Of a stretch of DNA of 6,726 nt, positions 1 through 4,500 are shown piece after piece (positions within the stretch are counted from its first letter, which is position 1; each line of letters begins with the position of its first letter). The translations under genes and the position numbers were made by a program. The notes beneath the pieces were generated by a model. The model ran no database searches. It was not told where the DNA came from and worked only from the letters and a program-made list of their open reading frames with translations. The DNA is from Verrucomicrobiota bacterium (GTDB lineage: Bacteria; Verrucomicrobiota; Verrucomicrobiia; Limisphaerales; JADLHS01), in assembly GCA_004297495.1 (NCBI GenBank), contig SCTL01000564.1, positions 1 through 6,726 on the forward strand, in the 5' to 3' direction.

Positions 1-271
1 TGAGATACAGCGCGCGAGTGTAGCCGTGATGCGGATAGTGCGCGGTGAGATTGCGGATGTGTCCGCTCGCGAGTTCCACCTCCATCGCGTCGCCAAAGGT
101 CTTTGAGAGAAAGAGAATACGCTTACCGTCGTGCGACCAGTCGGCGCGCTCGCCGAACCAGGTGAGGCGTTTGATGTGCGTCGGGAGTTCGTCGGCGGGA
201 TTTTTGTCGGCGGCAGAGGCGACGGATAGGGCCAATGAGACCAATGCGAGCGCGGCCAGGGTGGTTTTCAT
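1..271 (-). CDS. Secreted TolB/PD40-type beta-propeller protein, 3' end outside the window
   Basis: The frame from ATG at 271 is open for 90 codons to the left edge, so only the N-terminus is present. Residues 1-20 look like a Sec signal peptide: Lys2, a hydrophobic run rich in Leu, Ala and Val, then Ala-Ser-Ala at 18-20, with predicted cleavage before Ala21 or Asp22. Residues 41-54 (ERADWSHDGKRILF) match the PD40/WD40-like strand of TolB-type propellers, in which a Trp-Ser-x-Asp-Gly-Lys core precedes a strand. The following stretch, ending GHIRNLT at 70-76, is the usual end of such a blade. These propellers generally act in the periplasm or at the cell surface as binding scaffolds; the partner cannot be told here. 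The start lies 10 bases after the stop of the zinc-ribbon bactofilin gene, so co-transcription is likely. A GGAG precedes the ATG at unusually short spacing. Fold assignment is fairly sure, specific role unknown. Confidence 0.8.
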   Translation of the reverse strand, partial: MKTTLAALALVSLALSVASAADKNPADELPTHIKRLTWFGERADWSHDGKRILFLSKTFGDAMEVELASGHIRNLTAHYPHHGYTRALYL

Positions 272-273
272 GA

Positions 274-277
274 CTCC
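274..277 (-). promoter_or_regulatory. Possible Shine-Dalgarno (GGAG) before the propeller gene
   Basis: On the minus strand the sequence GTCGGAGTC directly precedes the ATG at 271. The GGAG core is only 2 bases from the start codon, closer than the usual 5-9, so it may work poorly; translation could instead be coupled to termination of the upstream gene, whose TAA is 10 bases away. It supports the ATG at 271 as the start but does not prove it. Confidence 0.35.
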
Positions 278-281
278 GACG

Positions 282-971
282 TTACTGCTTTTGCAAACCC
301 ACGCGCAAGTGCCCGACGACCACCGCACCTTCCTCGACCACGAGATTTTGCGCCTCCACATCGCCGAACATGCGCGCCGTGGATTTGAGCACGAGCGTGT
401 TTTCCACGGTCAGGTTGTTGGCCAGTTCGCCGGCGATCTCGGCGGAAGTCAGCTTGAGGAGCTCGTGCCAGCGAAAATGATTGCCGGCGGGAATGATCAA
501 CTTCGCGGTCTTAAAACTGCCTTTGATTTCGGCAGTCGAGTAGATCGTCAGCGAGTCCGCGATCAGCTTGCCGAGAAAACGTCCCTTGATCACCGCTTCG
601 CCGACGATGGCTTCGGTGTTGAAGACATAACCCTTCGCCTCGACGACGAACGCGCCCTTGGTTTTGAAATTCTTCGAGACGGCACTAGTGATCTTGTAAT
701 CCTTGAGGTCCACGTAGCGGCTGCATCGCTTGCACATCGTGGACTCGGCGCTGACGGGCACATCGAGTTCCGCGCCGCAATCGAAACAGGTGACGTGTCG
801 CTTTTCCGGCGCGGCGGCGACGGTTTTGCGCGCGGGGTGGAGAACTTCCTGAACGTGAAAATGTCCGCGGCATTTCTTACAGATGGTCGAAATGGCGGTG
901 CGCGGTTCGGCCTGCTGGTGGCCGCAATGCGGGCAGGCCACCAGGACCTTGTCCTGCTTGCTGGCTGGCAT
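282..971 (-). CDS. Bactofilin-fold protein with two N-terminal zinc ribbons
   Basis: This 229-residue protein has two parts. Residues 11-40 and 60-89 are two four-cysteine zinc ribbons with identical spacing: Cys13/Cys16 with Cys31/Cys34, and Cys62/Cys65 with Cys80/Cys83. Each is two CxxC knuckles 14 residues apart, and both share the pattern A-x-S-T-x-C-K-x-C, so they look like an internal duplication. Residues about 106-225 form a bactofilin (DUF583) beta-helix, with short turns ending in Gly and alternating Val/Ile/Leu, and the motif FGD-x4-NLVVEEG near the end. Bactofilins polymerise without nucleotide into filaments or sheets on the inner face of the membrane. No signal peptide or membrane segment is visible, so it should be cytoplasmic. 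The ribbons may bind zinc and recruit a partner, which is inference. The ATG at 971 lies about 33 bases after the upstream bactofilin stop; no good ribosome binding site precedes it (CACAATTCA). It is longer than a plain bactofilin because of the ribbons and a loop at about 160-175. Confidence 0.88.
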   Translation of the reverse strand: MPASKQDKVLVACPHCGHQQAEPRTAISTICKKCRGHFHVQEVLHPARKTVAAAPEKRHVTCFDCGAELDVPVSAESTMCKRCSRYVDLKDYKITSAVSKNFKTKGAFVVEAKGYVFNTEAIVGEAVIKGRFLGKLIADSLTIYSTAEIKGSFKTAKLIIPAGNHFRWHELLKLTSAEIAGELANNLTVENTLVLKSTARMFGDVEAQNLVVEEGAVVVGHLRVGLQKQ

Positions 972-1004
972 TGAATTGTGGCCGGGAAAACGAGCGAATC
1001 GGGA

Positions 1005-1427
1005 TCAGCGCCCCGGTGGCCTGGCTTGCTCGGGCGTTTTCGGCGGCTCGCCCGGGCGCGCGACAGACGGCGTGGGCGCGACCTTGTTCGGGTTCACCTC
1101 GGTCCGACCGACAAACGTGACGCCTTCCTCGACGACCAGTTTCGTCGCGCGGATGTCGCCGAACAATTCCGCCTTGGATTTGATCTCGATCTTTTCCTTG
1201 GCGTTGATGTTGCCGTTGACCTTCCCGCGCACGACCACCGATTGCACGTTGATGTTCCCGGTCACGACCGCGCTGTCGCCGAGGTTCAACACGCCGTCGG
1301 TCTGGATTTCGCCTTCCAGCTTGCCGTCAAAAGTCAGCTCGCCGGCGAACTTGAGGTTGCCTTTGATCTCGACGTCCGCGTTCAGAACATTTTTCGAACC
1401 GCTCGTTGTGCTCATGACATTATCCAT
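1005..1427 (-). CDS. Bactofilin (polymer-forming cytoskeletal protein)
   Basis: The 140-residue product is a typical small bactofilin of the BacA/BacM/CcmA family (DUF583). Residues about 14-111 form the right-handed beta-helix core, seen as short turns such as VEIKGNLKFAGELTFDGKLEG (from residue 19) and VVVRGKVNGNI (from residue 64), with alternating Val/Ile and Gly. The core ends in ELFGDIRATKLVVEEG, and residues 112-140 are a Pro-rich, Arg/Lys-containing disordered tail. Such proteins form nucleotide-independent filaments at the cytoplasmic membrane and shape cells or localise cell-wall enzymes; no peptidase gene of the usual M23 partner type is in the window. The ATG at 1427 is preceded by GAAGAAAATCT, a weak ribosome binding site with 7-base spacing. 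An in-frame ATG at 1415 would shorten the product by four residues and is equally possible. The next gene starts about 33 bases downstream and encodes a ribbon-bearing paralogue, suggesting co-expression and co-assembly. Confidence 0.93.
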   Translation of the reverse strand: MDNVMSTTSGSKNVLNADVEIKGNLKFAGELTFDGKLEGEIQTDGVLNLGDSAVVTGNINVQSVVVRGKVNGNINAKEKIEIKSKAELFGDIRATKLVVEEGVTFVGRTEVNPNKVAPTPSVARPGEPPKTPEQARPPGR

Positions 1428-1510
1428 AGATTTTCTTCAAGTGACGAAGATAGCTCGCCCACTTGCGCGCAGGCGTCAAAAGATTTGTTCGGAAAATTTC
1501 CCCGCGCGGT
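1428..1510. other. 83-base gap between the giant gene and the bactofilin gene
   Basis: This is the largest non-coding stretch in the window. It holds a short AT-rich palindrome (GGAAAATTTCC, 1491-1501) just after the giant gene, but no stem followed by a T-run that would make a convincing intrinsic terminator. A TTGACG at 1474-1479 (minus strand) resembles a -35 box, yet no good -10 lies at the right distance. Whether the bactofilin genes have their own promoter cannot be decided from this sequence. Confidence 0.5.
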
Positions 1511-4500
1511 TCATGGCCCGGTGACGCGCAGCCAGACGCGGACGGTGACGAAGTGGTTCGTCGTGGTCCGGGACCACGGCGCGACGACGCGGGTCTTCAC
1601 CGTTTCGGTGAAGCCGCTGAGGTCGTTCGTGGTGAAGAATTCCTGGAAATAATTCGAGCCGGTCAGCCAATGCGACAAGTCGTATGAGAGCGAGGGTTCG
1701 TAACTCGTGTCAGTCGGCGGCAAGCGGCGCGTGTAGGTGAGCGTGATGTGATTCAGGCTGTCGCCGGGATTCACTTCGAGCGCGACGGTCACGGGCGGAT
1801 TCGTTTCGCCGGCCTTCGGGTCGCGGTTCGAGGCGTACTCGGCAAAGTTCACCAGATGATCGTGGTCATAGTCCGCGCCTTCACCGGTGAGGCCGGGCAG
1901 CGTCAGCTCCTCCAGCGTGAAGCGCGCGATGTTCCATTGGCCGTAAGGCGAATCGTGAATCGTCACGGTGGCCGGGCTGCTGCCGATGGTGTAGGCGACG
2001 TTGCTGATGATCGAGTAGGTGAACATCTCGTCGCCTTCGGTGCGATGATCGAGGTAGGGCGTCAACAGATACGCGATGGAATCCACGCCGGCGGGGAACG
2101 TCATGCTGTTGGTCACGGGAATGAACGGAAAATCCGCGCCGTTGCTGGCGGTGCCGCTCATGGCGATGAAGAGCGTCAGCGCAAAATTGGTATCGCCGAC
2201 GCGGGTGAACGTGATTTCGCCGGTGTCGGGCCCGAGCTCGGCGGCATCACCGTCGGTGGCGACGACGTTCACGAGTGTCGGTTCGATCACGGTCACCGGC
2301 AGGTCGGCGTAAGTCTTGACCTGGCCGTCGTCGGCGATGAGGCGGAAAATGTATTGGCCGGACTGCGTGAAATAGACCTCGTTGTTCGTGAGACTGGTGG
2401 TGTTGGAAATCGTCACACTGACCGGGCCGTCAATCTGACTCCACGAGTTGCTCACGAAGCCCGGCGGATTGGGCCGGCCGTCATCCGTGACCGCGCCGGG
2501 CAGATTGACGGTGATGAGCACAGGGCAGGTGAAGTTCGTGGGCACGTCCACGACCGCGCCGTAATTCGTCGCCGAGAGCGCGACGATTTCCGCGGGCAAC
2601 AACGCGCGCGGAAAAACGCGCACGTCGTCCACGAGTCCGCTCCAGGAATTCGTCAGGTCCGCCGGACCCTGGCCGACGATAAACTGCGGGCAGTTGGTCA
2701 GCACGCCGCGCAGCGTGACCATGTGATTCTGCGGCTGATCCAGCCGCCCGTTGAGGAACAGCGACGGCGCGAGGCCGTTGCTCCACGTCAACGCGAGGTG
2801 CTGCCAGCCGTTGGTCAACACGTTGTTCGCGCTGACGTGCCGCGATTGCCCGCGCGTGCTGGCGAAAGTCGCCTCGATGACGTTCGTCGCCGAGCCGCAA
2901 GTCGCGGCCTTGCGCGTACCGAGCGTGAACGTCGGGGTCGCGCTGTTGGTGTTGGCGGTAAACACGCCGCGACTCGTGTTGCTGCCGGCGGCTTTCGTCC
3001 ACAGCGAAAGCGTGAATTGTTTCAAACCTTCCAGGAACGCGCTGTTCGTGGCTTCACGGACGTAATTGTTTGTGCCGGACAAATTCAATGCGCCGCCCAA
3101 CGCGCCGTTCGTCACCCACGCGGCCGGGCCGACGACGGTGCCGTGATGCGCGTTGCCGGAAATGTCCGTAACACTCGTGCCGTTCGTCGCGTCGAAAGTC
3201 CAGTGCAGCAGATTGGTGGTGAGCCGGTCCACGGCGTCCACCAACACGGTGAGGTCGGTGTAGTTGGTGAGATTGCCGTCGTCGGCCATGAGCCGGATGA
3301 CGTACACGCCTCCGTTCGTGAAGCTGACGGTGCTGTTGGTGGAGTTCGTGTTGCCGAACGTTACTGGCACGGGCCCGCTGATGTTGGTCCACGTGATCGT
3401 GATCGGTGTGTTGGTGTCGCCGATGTACGTCACGGTGGATTCGAGAATCATGTTCACGTTGGTGTGCAGCAGGAAGACGAGGCTCGCCTTGGGACTGGTC
3501 AACGTCACGAGCGGCCCGCGGTTGGTGCCGGCGTCGTTGATGGTGAAAAACGCGTTGCTCGGCGAGAGAATCGTGTAGGCCGGGTCGGGCAGGAGCGTGG
3601 CAGTGAATGTCTCGATGGGTTCGACGACGAGTTCGTTGGTCGGATAGATCAGCAGGTCAATCGCCGTGACGCCGCAATTGAAAAAGACGTTTGTGAGGAA
3701 CGGAGGGTAATCCACGCCATAGACCGCCGTGCCGCTGACGGCGAGCCGAGCGGTGAATTCGTAATCCGGATTGCCGCCGCGCAACACGGTGAGCACGCCG
3801 GGTTGCGGGCTGCCTTCGAGGATGCCCAACTCGCCGGTCGCGAGGCTGACCATCGGCTCGTCGTCATTGATCGTCACCGTGGCGCTCGTCGGCGAGGCGA
3901 GCGTGTAGGCGGGATTGCTTTGCAAAGTGAGGATGACAGTTTCCGGTCCCTCAACGAGCGCGTCATCCAGCGGCACGACTGGCAACGTGGCGACCAGACT
4001 GCCGGCGGGAATGATAAATGAATTTGTGATCGCGACGTAGTCCACGCCGTTGCTCGCCGTGCCGCTGACGGTGAAGAAAACCTGTAGCGCCGTGTTCGTC
4101 GTGCCGAAGCGCGTGAAAGTGAACCCGCCGATGTCCGTGCCCGGCTCGGCGGCGTCGAAATCGCTCGCGTCCACGCGCACGTTTTGATCGTTGTCCTGGA
4201 TGATCACCGTAGCCGCCGCCGGGAAACCGACGCGATACGTGTCGCGCACCGTCAACGCCGCGACGACGGTTTCCTCGCCTTCGATGGCCGCGTCATCCAC
4301 TGGCGAGACCGGCAACGTGAGCGAGGATTGCCCGATGGGAATCGTCACTGAACCGGGCAGCGAAGAATAATCAGAACCGCCAGTCGCCGTGCCAGAAACG
4401 GTCAGGTCAATTGTCAGCGCGCCCGTCGTCGAACCGGTCCGCGTGAAAACGAACGCGCCGCTACCACCGCCTTCGACGGCGTAAGGCGCGTTGGTCGAGG

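Noticed and set aside
483..499. 17-base identity with 4673-4689 (GCCGGCGGGAATGATCA)
   Set aside because: Both encode Ile-Ile-Pro-Ala-Gly with the same preferred codons, and the surrounding sequence is unrelated; it is best explained by chance and codon bias, not a mobile repeat.
1447..1479. Promoter for the bactofilin genes (TTGACG with TATCTT)
   Set aside because: The spacer is 21 bases, and the hexamers at normal spacing match -10 poorly.
1491..1501. Terminator hairpin after the giant gene
   Set aside because: The AT-rich palindrome is short, has almost no loop and is not followed by a T-run on the minus strand.
45..1652. Plus-strand open frames opposite the propeller and bactofilin genes (45-974, 883-1524, 978-1652)
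   Set aside because: They overlap well-supported minus-strand genes and one another and show no family motifs.
1748..4021. Plus-strand open frame of 757 codons opposite the giant gene
   Set aside because: Its translation is a low-complexity mix of Arg, Gly, Val, His and Asp with no domain pattern. It mirrors GC-rich Calx-beta and LamG coding on the minus strand, which has clear homology.
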